DNA of 64,000 nt, taken from the NCBI RefSeq assembly GCF_900637665.1, contig NZ_LR134386.1, positions 3,650,501 to 3,714,500 of the forward strand, given 5' to 3'. The position numbers were made by a program, and so were the translations under genes. Positions 19,273 to 27,417 of the stretch are shown piece after piece; the stretch's first letter is position 1, and each line of letters opens with the position of its first letter. The DNA comes from Chryseobacterium nakagawai. GTDB taxonomy: Bacteria > Bacteroidota > Bacteroidia > Flavobacteriales > Weeksellaceae. A model generated the notes under the pieces. It searched no databases. It was not told the origin of the DNA and saw nothing but the letters and a program-made list of their open reading frames with translations.

Positions 19273-20901
19273 CTAAAAAATATAATCTGTGCTTAAAAAA
19301 TTGGAGTCATGCTCCCTTACAATGGTATTCAGTAACTTTTTATTAGAATCTGTAAGTTTTGCGGCTACCAGAGATCTTATTGAAAAGGAACGCAAGGCAT
19401 CAAAAACAGAAAGTGTTCCTTCTGCGCTGTCTTTTCTTCCGGTAAACGGAAATACGTCCGGACCACGCTGTGCCTGGCAATTGATATTCACACGGCTTAC
19501 CAAATTTACAAAAGGGTCAATCAGTTTTGCAACTTCCTTTGGATCTTCACTGAAAATACTTACCTGCATTCCATGGGAAGCATTGACCTGATAATCTATA
19601 GGTTCTTCAATATCTTCAAAAGGAACCACCGGAATGACAGGACCAAATTGTTCTTCATGATATAACTTCATATCGCTATTTACAGGATAGACTACAGCGG
19701 GGAAAACAAAAGATTCTTCTGTGTAACCGCCCTCTTTATTTAAAACAACAGCTCCTTTCTGTATGGCATCTTCAATACATTCTTTCAGATAAGAAGGTTT
19801 ATTGACTTCCGGAAGCGGTGTTACTTTCACGTCTTTTTCCCATGGTAAACCTGCTTTCAAAGCGGAAACAGCTTCACTTAACCTTGTGGTAAATTCTGCT
19901 GCAATTTCTTTCTGTACAAAAATCAGTTTTAAAGCTGTACAACGCTGACCATTGAAAGAAAGTGCCCCAAGAATACATTCACTAACCGCTACATCAAGAT
20001 TGGCATTTTTGGTAACAATAGCTGCATTTTTAGCATCCAGACTCAGGATTGCTCTTAAACGGTTCACTTTAGGGTGCAATTTTTTCAATCCATTCGCTAC
20101 TTTACTGGAACCGATAAAGGCCAATACATTGACTTTTCCGCTTTCCATAATCGGAGTAATAATCTCAGAACCTTTTCCATATAAAGTATTTACTGTTCCT
20201 TTCGGGAAAGCTTCTTTAAAGGCATTCAATAAAGGATAATGGGCTAAAACTCCGTGTTTAGGTAACTTAAACAAAATGGTATTTCCCATAATCAATGCCG
20301 GGATCAGTGTGGTAAAGATCTCATTCAAAGGATAATTGAAAGGCCCCATACTTAAAACCACCCCCAAGGGTGCTCTTCTGATTTGTGCAATGGTTCCTTC
20401 TGCCTCCTGGAAACGGGAAGATTCTCTGTCCAGATCTTTTAAAGCATCAATCGTCTGGTTGATGTAATCTACGGTACGGTCAAATTCTTTAGTAGAATCG
20501 GCTAGTGTTTTTCCTATTTCCCACATCAGCAGTTTGATAATCAGATCGCGCTGTTGGATCATCAAATAGACGAATTTCTGCATGCACTTGATTCTGCCTT
20601 CCACGGACATTGTTGGCCATTCTCCAAGGCCGTTATCGTAGGCTTTTACACAAGCTTCCAGCACTTCCATGGCTTCTTCAGGGCCGATATTTGGAATACT
20701 TCCCAACAATTTTCTCTCCAAACCGTTTTCTGTAGGGATACAAACCGGGGAATAAATATTCTGGGTTTCTCCTTTCCATTCCACCAGCTCACCATTGAGA
20801 AGATAGACTTTCTGATGAATTTCGGGGACTTTATATTCTTCGGGGATTTCGTTTTCGCTTTTAAAAATATCTTGAAATGCTGGATTGTTTCCTGAACTCA
20901 T
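19273..20901 (-). CDS. gapN: NADP-dependent glyceraldehyde-3-phosphate dehydrogenase-like ALDH
   Basis: A 542-residue aldehyde dehydrogenase-fold protein of the GapN-like branch, which oxidises glyceraldehyde 3-phosphate directly to 3-phosphoglycerate with NADP+. Seen: the cofactor block APLGVVLSMGPFNYPLNE, the IGSSKVANGL turn, the catalytic Cys321 in SFNGQRCTALK and the late EEQFGPVIPVVPF motif. The ELGGK motif that normally carries the general-base Glu reads LSLDAK here (Ser287 where Glu is expected), so catalysis may differ. It is longer than the roughly 475-residue streptococcal GapN. ATG start, own terminator. The GapN name is a family-level call; another phosphosugar-aldehyde substrate is possible. 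Confidence 0.82.
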   Translation of the reverse strand: MSSGNNPAFQDIFKSENEIPEEYKVPEIHQKVYLLNGELVEWKGETQNIYSPVCIPTENGLERKLLGSIPNIGPEEAMEVLEACVKAYDNGLGEWPTMSVEGRIKCMQKFVYLMIQQRDLIIKLLMWEIGKTLADSTKEFDRTVDYINQTIDALKDLDRESSRFQEAEGTIAQIRRAPLGVVLSMGPFNYPLNEIFTTLIPALIMGNTILFKLPKHGVLAHYPLLNAFKEAFPKGTVNTLYGKGSEIITPIMESGKVNVLAFIGSSKVANGLKKLHPKVNRLRAILSLDAKNAAIVTKNANLDVAVSECILGALSFNGQRCTALKLIFVQKEIAAEFTTRLSEAVSALKAGLPWEKDVKVTPLPEVNKPSYLKECIEDAIQKGAVVLNKEGGYTEESFVFPAVVYPVNSDMKLYHEEQFGPVIPVVPFEDIEEPIDYQVNASHGMQVSIFSEDPKEVAKLIDPFVNLVSRVNINCQAQRGPDVFPFTGRKDSAEGTLSVFDALRSFSIRSLVAAKLTDSNKKLLNTIVREHDSNFLSTDYIF

Positions 20902-21043
20902 ATTTTTAGTATTTAATAATTTGAATGAATTGTGAAGAATAAAGGTAGATGTAAAAATTGATTTTAAGAATAGTGATTCAATAGATTTGCTCTATTTAAG
21001 AGCTATTTGAACGAAAATTAACTCAGCCAACTGAAAAAAACGA

Positions 21044-21051
21044 TACTTTTG
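21044..21051 (+). promoter_or_regulatory. Promoter -7 element for the exported Tpx gene
   Basis: TACTTTTG matches TAnnTTTG and lies 17 bases before the ATG at 21069, so the leader would be very short. Confidence 0.5.
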
Positions 21052-21068
21052 TTTAAAAATAAATTTCA

Positions 21069-21641
21069 ATGTTTTCAAAAATAGTTTTCAGTACATTATT
21101 TCTTTTCTCAGCGTTTAGTTTCGCTCAAAAATCTAAAGCGATCAATACTGTTTTATTAAAAGGAACACCTGTACGTACTTACTCCAAATTACCGGATGTC
21201 AACAAACCCGCTCCTAAATTCACCCTTACGGATGTTAATATGAATGACCAGAGCTTAGATGCTTACAAAGGGAGATATGTTATTTTAAATATCTTTCCGA
21301 GTGTAGATACGGGAGTTTGCTCAGCATCTGTGCATCATTTCAATGAGGAGGCAGGAAATCTTCCCAATACAGTGGTTCTTTGTATTTCCAAGGACTTACC
21401 TTTCGCTCAAAAAAGATTTTGTGGTGCTGAAGGGATCAATAATGTGGTGATGCTTTCAGATTTCCGTTCTGATTTCGGATGGAATTACGGGGTAGAAATG
21501 GTAGAATCTTCCATGAAAGGACTTCTCAGCAGGGCTGTTGTCGTAATAGATCCTTCGGGAACCATTATCTATGAAGAGCAGGTACCGGATATTTCTCAGG
21601 AACCTAATTATGCAGCGGCAATTCAGGCTGTAAAACAATAA
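21069..21641 (+). CDS. tpx: Thiol peroxidase Tpx, exported form
   Basis: A 190-residue Tpx with an added N-terminal signal peptide (MFSKIVFSTLFLFSAFSFAQ, cleavage after FAQ or FA). The mature part is an atypical two-cysteine peroxiredoxin: peroxidatic Cys84 in SVDTGVCSASVHHFNEEA and resolving Cys118 in QKRFCGAEG. It is closer to the Proteobacterial pattern (DTGVC) than the cytosolic copy (DTPTC). It should remove peroxides in the periplasm, which would need a periplasmic reductant. It has its own promoter element and terminator. Together with the gene at 6651-7154 it suggests division of labour by compartment. Confidence 0.93.
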   Translation: MFSKIVFSTLFLFSAFSFAQKSKAINTVLLKGTPVRTYSKLPDVNKPAPKFTLTDVNMNDQSLDAYKGRYVILNIFPSVDTGVCSASVHHFNEEAGNLPNTVVLCISKDLPFAQKRFCGAEGINNVVMLSDFRSDFGWNYGVEMVESSMKGLLSRAVVVIDPSGTIIYEEQVPDISQEPNYAAAIQAVKQ

Positions 21642-21643
21642 AC

Positions 21644-21683
21644 AAAAAATCTCCGGTAATTATCTGTTACCGGAGATTTTTTT
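21644..21683 (+). terminator. Terminator of the exported Tpx gene
   Basis: AATCTCCGGTAA pairs with TTACCGGAGATT (loop TTATCTG), and a run of Ts follows on the plus strand. The A-rich left flank would also allow termination leftward, for the gene at 21707-22258. Confidence 0.9.
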
Positions 21684-21706
21684 ATTACTCTTGCTCCCTT
21701 TTTCTT

Positions 21707-22258
21707 TTATTTTTTTGTAGTGAGTACTATGGCGCCATGTTTTGCCTTTTGTCTATATCGTTTTATAGCTTCTGCTGGTAGAAAACTATTTATACTTTCA
21801 ATAGTCTCTGGTTTTAATGTTTGTAATTCTTCTATAGAAATCTTTTTATTATTAAGCAAAACCAGAGGTTTCTCTGCGGGTCTTGAAATGGGTGCTCCCA
21901 TTCTTAAAGATGGATTTCTGTTAAAATTGTCAGTAGGTATGACACTCATATTCACCCCTTGTACTTTCTCTGTTGGCTTTATTTCCTGTGCATTTACAAC
22001 AGTAGTAAAACCACCTACTATCCATAGTCCAAAGGCTAATTTACTCGCCAATGAAAAGTTTAGGTTTATACCCAACTGATCCTCCCGAAACCTTCCACAA
22101 ATATTTTCATTTGAATCAAAACTATTGATCAGTTCTTCATCTGAAAAACGAGTAAAATCCTGAACGGTTTTAGAGCAGACAGAACAAAATTTTCCTTTTT
22201 CATCAGGTGTCATGTTATCCCAGTTTTCATGACAGGGTGTTGGGATGGTAATTTTCAT
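21707..22258 (-). CDS. Membrane protein with Cys-rich N terminus and TonB-plug-like tail
   Basis: A 183-residue protein in three parts. Residues 1-60 form a Cys/Trp block common in Bacteroidota, CHENWDNMTPDEKGKFCSVC then SKTVQDF, with four Cys in all that could bind a metal. A single hydrophobic stretch follows (LASKLAFGLWIVGGFTTVVNA). The C-terminal part, LVLLNNKKISIEELQTLKPETIESINSFLPAEAIKRY, then AIVLTTKK, has the pattern of the plug segment of TonB-dependent receptors. The order (cytosolic metal-like block, membrane span, periplasmic plug-like tail) suggests a role in signal transfer or outer-membrane contact, but the function is unknown. Confidence 0.75.
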   Translation of the reverse strand: MKITIPTPCHENWDNMTPDEKGKFCSVCSKTVQDFTRFSDEELINSFDSNENICGRFREDQLGINLNFSLASKLAFGLWIVGGFTTVVNAQEIKPTEKVQGVNMSVIPTDNFNRNPSLRMGAPISRPAEKPLVLLNNKKISIEELQTLKPETIESINSFLPAEAIKRYRQKAKHGAIVLTTKK

Positions 22259-22426
22259 AGTATTTCTTTTATTTATAAAGATGCTGTGATGATGAAAAAG
22301 GTTGGAAACAATATCCTAATTATGGAAAACCATATTAATTAATCAATAGATCTATATACATTTGAAATACTCAAAATCAAATGTTTTTATTCTTTTGAGA
22401 TAAAAAACTATCATCTAAAATAAAAT

Positions 22427-22966
22427 ATGAATTTAAAAATCAATGGTTTTCTCAATATTCCATTTGGCGAAAATCAACAAAAAGTCAGTGAAATGATGAG
22501 AGAGAAAGGCGGAATTCTTAGTTTGGAAGACAGTAGTCATAACACTTTAATCTTCGACAATATACAATTTGCTGGATATCCAACAACATTGATTGCTATA
22601 AATTTCTTAAAAGATGAATTCTGTAGAGCGATGATTTTTATAAAAGCGAGCTTAGAAAGTAGAACTATTGATTTGTACAAACAGATTAAAGAAGAAATAA
22701 ATGAAAAATATTATCAAACAAAAGTTGATTTTGAAAATTATGAATATCCTTTTAAAAAACACGATGGACATACTGAAACGGCAATTACTTTAGGTAAAGC
22801 TATTTTTTCGGCATATTGGAGTTTCAAAAATGATGAAAGTAAAGAAGATGATTATATATCAGTTAAAATTGATGAGAATTTTCACATAATAATTACTTAT
22901 GAGAATGGACAATTAATGAAAGCACTTGTAGATATTCAAAAGCAAGAAAACCATACAGATTATTAA
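22427..22966 (+). CDS. Hypothetical protein at the start of an AT-rich island
   Basis: A 179-residue soluble protein rich in Lys, Glu, Asn and Ile, without signal peptide or membrane span. Parts such as FGENQQKVSEMMREKGG and TTLIAINFLKDEFCRAMIFIKA suggest an alternating strand and helix fold. No family was recognised. It opens a run of plus-strand, very AT-rich genes (22427-25148) unlike the flanking genes in composition. A hairpin, GAAGCCATAA with TTATGGCTTC (23098-23137), separates it from the DUF4062 gene. Function unknown; immunity-type or accessory protein are both possible. Confidence 0.65.
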   Translation: MNLKINGFLNIPFGENQQKVSEMMREKGGILSLEDSSHNTLIFDNIQFAGYPTTLIAINFLKDEFCRAMIFIKASLESRTIDLYKQIKEEINEKYYQTKVDFENYEYPFKKHDGHTETAITLGKAIFSAYWSFKNDESKEDDYISVKIDENFHIIITYENGQLMKALVDIQKQENHTDY

Positions 22967-23097
22967 AGCTTATATAATAATTTAGATGAAGATAAAATTT
23001 ATGTATATATGTGGTTTGGAAATCACAAAAACACAAAAAAATATATTAATATTTTTCTAACCAACCTTCATCACCTAGAGTTGGGCGGCAGATTATA

Positions 23098-23137
23098 GAA
23101 GCCATAATTATAATAAAATTCATTTCTTTATGGCTTC
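23098..23137. repeat. Inverted repeat in front of the DUF4062 gene
   Basis: GAAGCCATAA (23098-23107) and TTATGGCTTC (23128-23137) are perfectly complementary with a 20-base loop. No T run follows closely, so it may be an operator or a processing site rather than a simple terminator. Confidence 0.5.
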
Positions 23138-23164
23138 CCGTAATGTTTTGATTTTTAAGTCTTA

Positions 23165-23172
23165 TAAATTTG
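23165..23172 (+). promoter_or_regulatory. Promoter -7 element for the DUF4062 gene
   Basis: TAAATTTG matches TAnnTTTG and lies 27 bases before the ATG at 23199; a TTTG occurs at 23147-23150. The gene therefore has its own promoter in this host's style. Confidence 0.55.
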
Positions 23173-23198
23173 GATTACAATAATTAACAAGCTTAAAC

Positions 23199-24404
23199 AT
23201 GGCAAAAACCATTACCCAATTTTCACTATTCTTAGGTTCACCAAGTGATTTAGATCCTGAAAGAGTAGAGATTAATAACATTATTAATGAGCTTAATATA
23301 AGCTATGCAAGTAGAAATTATATAAACTTAAATTTGATAAAATGGGAAACTCATTCCGCTCCAGGAATTTCTCATAATTATACTCAAGATCTAATAAATA
23401 AAGATATTGGAAATGAATATGATATATTTATTGGAATGATTTGGCAAAAATTTGGAACAAAAACTGAGATAGCTAATTCAGGAACTGAAGAAGAGTTTCT
23501 AAGAGCAGTTAAGAGGTTTAAAAATGGTGAAAACCTACAAATATTATTCTATTTTAAGACAGTTCCTCCTTTATCCTTAGATCAAATTAATACAGAGGAG
23601 CTAAATAGAATTAATAACTTTAAAGAAACCCTTAAAGAAAATAACATTTTATATTGGAGTTTTAACACTATAGAAGAACTCAAGGCTCACTTAAGAATGC
23701 ATATACCTATAAGGATTGATGATTTGAATTCTAAAGCTGAATATAACATTTCACGAGAAGTAGCAAAAATAGAAAATCATTTAATCGAAAAAAATGAATC
23801 ATTCGAAAATAAAGATGATTTTGGTTTATTGGATTATATCTTTCAACTTGAAGACTATTTAGCAGATTCAAATATAGCTTTGACAAATATCTCTGAGAGC
23901 ACCGTAAAAATTGGTGAAGACTTACAAAAGAAAGCTGAAGAAATTAAAAGAATTACAAAATTACCAAATACAAATAAAAATACTGTTCTTGAATATTTTA
24001 AACGAACTTCTAAAGTTATCAATGATTACTCCGATAGGATAAAACTAGAAACCCCAAATTTTTATGATAATTTTGAAGAAGCTATTAATGTTGGGTTAAA
24101 ATATCTCAACTTAATTGATGAGGATAATATAGATGATAATTATGAGAGTTTAAATGGAACATATAATTCTGTTTCTTCACTAAAAGAGAATATTCCCGCC
24201 GCAATAAATGGAATGCTAGGCTTCTATAATGAAAGTGCTAAACTTCCAAATATTCAATCAGACCTTAATAAATCAAAAAGAAATCTAATGAAACAATTAG
24301 ATGAATTAATATTTAAATTAAAGAAAACATTTGAACTTACTAATGAGTTCCAAGGTCAGATAGAGTATAAGCTAACATTATATAATAAAAATAAAATTGA
24401 TTAA
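23199..24404 (+). CDS. DUF4062 domain protein with helical C-terminal region
   Basis: A 401-residue protein. The N terminus, SLFLGSPSDLDPERVEINNIINELN, then a WETHSAPGI block and EYDIFIGMIWQKFGT, matches DUF4062, a domain with a TIR- or nucleoside-deoxyribosyltransferase-like layout that often precedes STAND or NACHT NTPases in defence-type proteins. Here no NTPase is present; residues about 180-400 are predicted helical and rich in Glu, Lys and Asn (ISREVAKIENHLIEKNESFENK, LQKKAEEIKRITKLP), as in a sensing or oligomerising domain. Gene composition is very AT-rich. It could be a stand-alone NAD- or nucleotide-processing effector; this is inference. Confidence 0.8.
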   Translation: MAKTITQFSLFLGSPSDLDPERVEINNIINELNISYASRNYINLNLIKWETHSAPGISHNYTQDLINKDIGNEYDIFIGMIWQKFGTKTEIANSGTEEEFLRAVKRFKNGENLQILFYFKTVPPLSLDQINTEELNRINNFKETLKENNILYWSFNTIEELKAHLRMHIPIRIDDLNSKAEYNISREVAKIENHLIEKNESFENKDDFGLLDYIFQLEDYLADSNIALTNISESTVKIGEDLQKKAEEIKRITKLPNTNKNTVLEYFKRTSKVINDYSDRIKLETPNFYDNFEEAINVGLKYLNLIDEDNIDDNYESLNGTYNSVSSLKENIPAAINGMLGFYNESAKLPNIQSDLNKSKRNLMKQLDELIFKLKKTFELTNEFQGQIEYKLTLYNKNKID

Positions 24405-24495
24405 ATCTAAAGTTGCTGGTGTAAGCTTTCAAATTCTGCTATAAGCAATTGTCATTACTTTATAGCAACGAAAAAATAAAGTTTTAAAATTTTCA

Positions 24496-24873
24496 ATGAA
24501 AAACTATATCATTATGGAATATATTGATTTAAATATTAATGGAAAGGATTTTGTCATTATAAATTTTCCTAAAGATTCGGAAGTTGAGCAATTTGAAGGA
24601 AGTATAACTTATAAAGAAAAAGGTGAAATCTATTCCAAAGCACTTCCTAATCATAAGGATGGATACATTAAACTAATTTCTAAAATTAGTGAGCTTAATA
24701 TTGAAAAAATATTTGATGAAATTTCTCCATATAATGTAAATGAAATTTCTGGTAAAAGATTTCTTGATTCTTTTCTCAATATAAAGGGAGTAACAATTGA
24801 TGAAAATTTAAAAGAATTAAAAAAATATAAGTTCTTAAATAATCCTTATATATTCAAGCTAATCAAAAAATAA
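24496..24873 (+). CDS. Hypothetical protein beside the DUF4062 gene
   Basis: A 125-residue soluble protein with no recognised family. It begins with short strands (YIDLNINGKDFVIINFPKD) and a central helical part (DGYIKLISKISELNIEKIFDEI). There is no signal peptide. An internal ATG (residue 7) is an alternative start. It lies 91 bases after the DUF4062 gene on the same strand, with similarly extreme AT content, so the two may be co-inherited and co-transcribed. It could be a partner or antitoxin for the DUF4062 protein, but nothing in the sequence proves it. Confidence 0.6.
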   Translation: MKNYIIMEYIDLNINGKDFVIINFPKDSEVEQFEGSITYKEKGEIYSKALPNHKDGYIKLISKISELNIEKIFDEISPYNVNEISGKRFLDSFLNIKGVTIDENLKELKKYKFLNNPYIFKLIKK

Positions 24874-24911
24874 TATTATTATGAATATTTTACAAATTAG
24901 AAACTCAGGAC

Positions 24912-25148
24912 TTGTTAGAAAGCTCTGATCTTTTCGAGAAAAAATATGAATATGCCCATCAGGTGTTTCGGGATTTCAGACATGCAGAAAACACTGGAGA
25001 AATGCCTAATATCAGTATTATTTTTGAGGAAGATGGTATCTATATTTGTCAGTATGGCTCTTCTTATGTGTGGAAAGATCTTGATGAACTTAAAAACTAT
25101 ATAGAGAAAGAACAAATTGCATATAAAATCATTGACTATCAGGATTAA
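24912..25148 (+). CDS. Short hypothetical protein, 5' end possibly frameshifted
   Basis: A 78-residue frame opening at TTG. The reading frame continues upstream as IFYKLETQD to a TGA at 24882-24884, and that TGA overlaps an ATG in another frame (24881). One added base between them would give MNIFYKLETQDLLESSDLFEKK, so the native start may have been lost to a single-base deletion. The product is acidic and soluble (NISIIFEEDGIYICQYGSSYVW, KDLDELKNYIEKEQIAYKII) and of unknown function. It is the last gene of the AT-rich island and is followed by a two-way terminator. Confidence 0.55.
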   Translation: MLESSDLFEKKYEYAHQVFRDFRHAENTGEMPNISIIFEEDGIYICQYGSSYVWKDLDELKNYIEKEQIAYKIIDYQD

Positions 25149-25178
25149 AAATATAATTACAGAAACCTAGAAATCTAA

Positions 25179-25207
25179 AAAAACCTGCTTAACAGCAGGT
25201 TTCTATT
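25179..25207. terminator. Two-way terminator between convergent genes
   Basis: AAACCTGCT (25181-25189) pairs with AGCAGGTTT (25194-25202) around a 4-base loop, with A and T runs on the two sides. Confidence 0.85.
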
Positions 25208-25224
25208 TTTTAAGACATCATTCC

Positions 25225-25998
25225 TTAAGAACCATTCGTAAGATGAAAATATCGTGGATCAGGATATTGAAATTCATAATCCAGTTCTGAAATTAATTTT
25301 GAGGGTGAAATTGTTCTGCCTTGGGTGGTACGTTCACCTGAATACGGCAGATCTTTCTGTGCATTGATGATCTCTTCTTTATTAGGATGCACAGGCGCCA
25401 CCACATTATAGACTTTGGACTGAGACTTATTCTCCAGCATTTTTTCAACGACTGAACAAATATCCGCATAATGAATATGGTTAACCAGCAGATCCAGATT
25501 GGATATATTATAATTCTTTAGAAGCCTCTGGTCTCCCATTAACCCTGCCAATCTCAAAATATTAACTTCAGGAAATCTGCTTTTTATAATACCCTCGCTT
25601 GGCACATCATCTGCAAGACGGTCATCTTCCGTAAACTCTTTTTCAGTATCAGGATATACTCCTGTAGAGCTCATCAAATAGACCTGACCTTTATAATCTC
25701 CAAGAAATGCAAGTAAATTCTTAGCTCTATCATACAAAGGAATTTCAGCTCCTCTCACTCCCGAAAACGGAACTGTGATAATCACCGCATCCAACTGTGG
25801 CGCTATTTCCCACTCCTGCATTGTTTCCGATATATCATCATCTGGAAAGCTAACTTGAGTGATGTGGTATCCTTTAGCGGATAAATCTTTTATCTTAGAC
25901 GCTGAAGTGGTGGTTGCAAAAATCTCATATTGACCCGATAACTTCTCTGCTATATGAGTGCCTAACCAACCACAACCTATAATTCCAATTTTTTTCAT
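25225..25998 (-). CDS. NAD(P)-binding SDR/YeeZ-like oxidoreductase
   Basis: A 257-residue Rossmann-fold protein of the extended SDR/YeeZ type. The nucleotide motif is GIIGCGWLGTHIAEKL at the N terminus, and later blocks are AVIITVPFSG, VYLMSSTGVYPD and NILRLAGLMGD, followed by NHIHYADICSVV. The TGVYPD motif with its Tyr is where SDR relatives carry the active site, but a complete YxxxK pair is not evident, so the enzyme may bind NAD(P) without classical SDR chemistry. ATG start, soluble. It follows the MBL-fold gene at 26041-26802 by 42 bases on the same strand, suggesting an operon. Confidence 0.85.
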   Translation of the reverse strand: MKKIGIIGCGWLGTHIAEKLSGQYEIFATTTSASKIKDLSAKGYHITQVSFPDDDISETMQEWEIAPQLDAVIITVPFSGVRGAEIPLYDRAKNLLAFLGDYKGQVYLMSSTGVYPDTEKEFTEDDRLADDVPSEGIIKSRFPEVNILRLAGLMGDQRLLKNYNISNLDLLVNHIHYADICSVVEKMLENKSQSKVYNVVAPVHPNKEEIINAQKDLPYSGERTTQGRTISPSKLISELDYEFQYPDPRYFHLTNGS

Positions 25999-26040
25999 TT
26001 TTTAATTTATGAATCTATTTGTTAAAAAACAAATGTTTGT

Positions 26041-26802
26041 CTATGAATCCATCAACACTTCTCCATCCTTCAAAACCATATACTCCTGTCCTACCTCATC
26101 AGAAATTCTTTTTAGATCATTCTCATCAAACAGCTGTGGAATATAACATTTCTCATGCGAAAATAATCCATAATGTATCGGAACCAGTTTTTTAGCATGT
26201 AAAAGATGAGCCGCAGAAAAAGCTTCCTTCAAATTAAGTGAAGCTGGAACCGGGCTGTATTCCAATCCTATTATTTCAAAGTTCACAACAACACCATTAG
26301 CAGGCAAAAATGCATACTCTATATTTTCATTCTCTTTTCCCAATTTCCAGAACTGGTTATGCCAAATGGTATCTCCACCATGAAAAATTTTAGTGGTTGC
26401 ATCTTCCACGATCCATGAAGACTGAATTTCTCCTACTCCGTCCATTGCAAATACAGGTTTAAAGGTAATATTGTTTTCTGTAAAAACTTCATTAAGGTTC
26501 AATACAACCATTTCAATATCACCCATAATCTTTCTGACAACTGATTCTAACCCTGAGTATACAATTAGTTTCCCATTCTTTTTCAGGCATTTTTCCACAA
26601 CACTTTTATCAAAATGATCCAGATGCATATGGGTAAATAAGATATAATCTGCTTCTATCTCATCTGTAAAAGAGATTACTTCATCTACAGCCTCTCCTAA
26701 TACAGGTTTGTAATAAGAAAAATCCTCTACTGCATCCATCAAAACTGTTTTCCCCTGAGAAATCAGTTTTATTCCTGCCCAGTTTAATTTTTGTATTTCC
26801 AT
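26041..26802 (-). CDS. MBL-fold metal-dependent hydrolase
   Basis: A 253-residue cytosolic MBL-fold hydrolase of the UlaG-like or lactamase_B_2 type. The zinc motif is LFTHMHLDHFDKS (His58, His60, Asp62, His63). Further blocks are IFHGGDTIWHNQFW, which supplies an Asp, and KKLVPIHYGLFSHE, with the late His. No signal peptide is present. The gene sits between a Crp/Fnr regulator upstream and an SDR-like gene downstream, all minus strand, a cluster typical for regulated detoxification genes. Its substrate is unknown; it is not a beta-lactamase in the clinical sense. Confidence 0.87.
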   Translation of the reverse strand: MEIQKLNWAGIKLISQGKTVLMDAVEDFSYYKPVLGEAVDEVISFTDEIEADYILFTHMHLDHFDKSVVEKCLKKNGKLIVYSGLESVVRKIMGDIEMVVLNLNEVFTENNITFKPVFAMDGVGEIQSSWIVEDATTKIFHGGDTIWHNQFWKLGKENENIEYAFLPANGVVVNFEIIGLEYSPVPASLNLKEAFSAAHLLHAKKLVPIHYGLFSHEKCYIPQLFDENDLKRISDEVGQEYMVLKDGEVLMDS

Positions 26803-26856
26803 ATTCTTTTTTCAACAAAGGAAAAGACTTATAGAAGGTCAAACAATAAACAAAAG

Positions 26857-27399
26857 TTAATTAATTCTCTTTCTGATTCGGCTCAGAGAAATTGGAGTGA
26901 TCCCGATATATGACGCCAGATATTTTAAAGGAATATTCTGAATATAATGGGGCTTGTTGGCTAATAGATATTCATAAAGATCCTGAGGAGTATTTTTAAG
27001 CAGAAGCATTTCGCGTTTCATTGCGGCATTCAGTTTCCTGGTCAGATAATAATTTTGCACAAAACGACACTCAGGGTTTACAGCGAACATATCTTTTACC
27101 TCATCTAAAGTAATTTCCCAGGCAAGACCACTGCTGATGGATTCATAAATACCTTCAGAACCTTTATCTCCAACGGTAAAAATATCACCGGGAAAGTAGA
27201 ATTCTGCACAAACTTCGGTATCGATGTCTGAAGTACTGTTAATGTAGTATTTACGGACAAGCCCATCTTCAAGAAGATAGGCTTTATGGTCCGGGAATAT
27301 GTTTTTCTTTAAAAACTCAACCTCAGCAAATTTCTCCCAAACAGGATCACTATCCTCTACATTGAGGTGTGAAAACAGTTGTTTGTTAATACTAGCCAA
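26857..27399 (-). CDS. Crp/Fnr-family transcription regulator (TTG start)
   Basis: A 180-residue regulator with the beta-barrel effector domain (AYLLEDGLVRKYYIN, AEFYFPGDIFTVGD) and a C-terminal winged helix with LKYLASYIGITPISLSRIRKRI. No ATG lies in frame near the start; TTG at 27397-27399 gives a normal-length family member. It lies 54 bases upstream of the MBL-fold gene and probably controls that gene and the SDR-like gene after it. The protein belongs to the group that responds to no known cyclic nucleotide. It also ends only 18 bases from the hutU stop codon, which lies upstream of it on the same strand. Confidence 0.88.
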   Translation of the reverse strand: MASINKQLFSHLNVEDSDPVWEKFAEVEFLKKNIFPDHKAYLLEDGLVRKYYINSTSDIDTEVCAEFYFPGDIFTVGDKGSEGIYESISSGLAWEITLDEVKDMFAVNPECRFVQNYYLTRKLNAAMKREMLLLKNTPQDLYEYLLANKPHYIQNIPLKYLASYIGITPISLSRIRKRIN

Positions 27400-27417
27400 T
27401 GCTGAATTATTTATAAT

